Positions 6,220-6,357 of a stretch of DNA of 6,357 nt are shown one piece after another; the stretch's first letter is position 1; the number at the start of each line of letters is the position of its first letter. The stretch spans positions 1 to 6,357 of the forward strand of contig JAAXUM010000088.1 of assembly GCA_013336025.1 (NCBI GenBank). Reading direction: 5' to 3'. The position numbers and the translations under genes were made by a program. Origin of the DNA: Chlorobiaceae bacterium. Lineage in GTDB: Bacteria; Bacteroidota; Chlorobiia; Chlorobiales; Chlorobiaceae. Under the pieces are notes generated by a model. That model was not told the DNA's origin, made no database searches, and saw only the letters and a list, made by a program, of their open reading frames with translations.

Positions 6220-6357
6220 CAGAGTCTCTTCATACCGTGACAATCTATGGGAAAAAGGAGTGCTGTCTCTGTGATGAGGCATTGGTAAAACTGCTCGAGG
6301 CAAAGCATCTTGTGCCGTTTCTGCTTGAAAAAACCGATATTTCAGGTGATCCCGAAT
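6216..6357 (+). CDS. Glutaredoxin-like thiol-redox protein, N-terminal 47 residues; cut by the right window edge
   Basis: The frame opens with the ATG at 6216 and is still open at the window end. The protein starts [26 protein letters not shown]: a short beta strand (TVTIYG), then the redox site CCLC with Cys16 and Cys19 as the CxxC pair, then the first helix starting DEALVKLLE. This is the pattern of small glutaredoxin-like proteins with a K-x-C-x-L-C-[ED]-E-A site, which use a thioredoxin fold. Such proteins reduce disulfides or act as thiol carriers; the substrate is unknown. The additional Cys17 inside the motif is noted. The gene overlaps the hisS stop by four bases and has a good ribosome site, so it is cotranscribed with hisS. 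The family call rests on less than half a protein. Confidence 0.75.
   Translation, partial: MTESLHTVTIYGKKECCLCDEALVKLLEAKHLVPFLLEKTDISGDPE

Overview
The window carries seven protein genes, two of them cut by the window edges. It looks like ordinary chromosome from a green sulfur bacterium (Chlorobiaceae) or a close relative. That placement is an inference from the flavour of the proteins, the weak use of Shine-Dalgarno sites and a TCATCCCGAACGGAG-type intergenic repeat that I associate with this group. The sequence holds no lineage marker that proves it.

Layout. On the minus strand, positions 1-1607 hold two glycosyltransferase genes that read leftward as a likely operon: a GT9 (heptosyltransferase-like) gene, then the first 165 codons of a GT4-type gene that leaves the window. 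A divergent intergenic region (1608-1982) separates them from the plus-strand genes and contains a fair promoter for the rightward unit. That unit is a CPBP-family intramembrane protease (1983-2936) followed closely by cdsA, phosphatidate cytidylyltransferase (2989-3810). A 294-bp gap with a hairpin and a cluster of TGCCGGGA repeats leads to a stand-alone PTS EIIA-type gene of the PtsN/fructose class (4105-4575). A 354-bp gap with degenerate tandem repeats and palindromes leads to hisS (4930-6219). The stop codon of hisS overlaps the start of a glutaredoxin-like gene that runs off the right edge.

How the genes fit together. The left half is about the cell envelope: two sugar transferases probably for lipopolysaccharide or another surface glycan, a membrane protease, and the enzyme that makes CDP-diacylglycerol for phospholipids. 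The right half is housekeeping and regulation: a lone phosphotransferase domain, histidyl-tRNA synthetase and a small thiol-redox protein.

I see no mobile element, CRISPR array, RNA gene, toxin-antitoxin or defence system. The most notable non-coding signals are the helically spaced repeats upstream of the EIIA gene, the repeat/palindrome block between EIIA and hisS, and a ten-base A tract at the start of the GT9 gene. Nothing here makes a strong case for an undescribed system.
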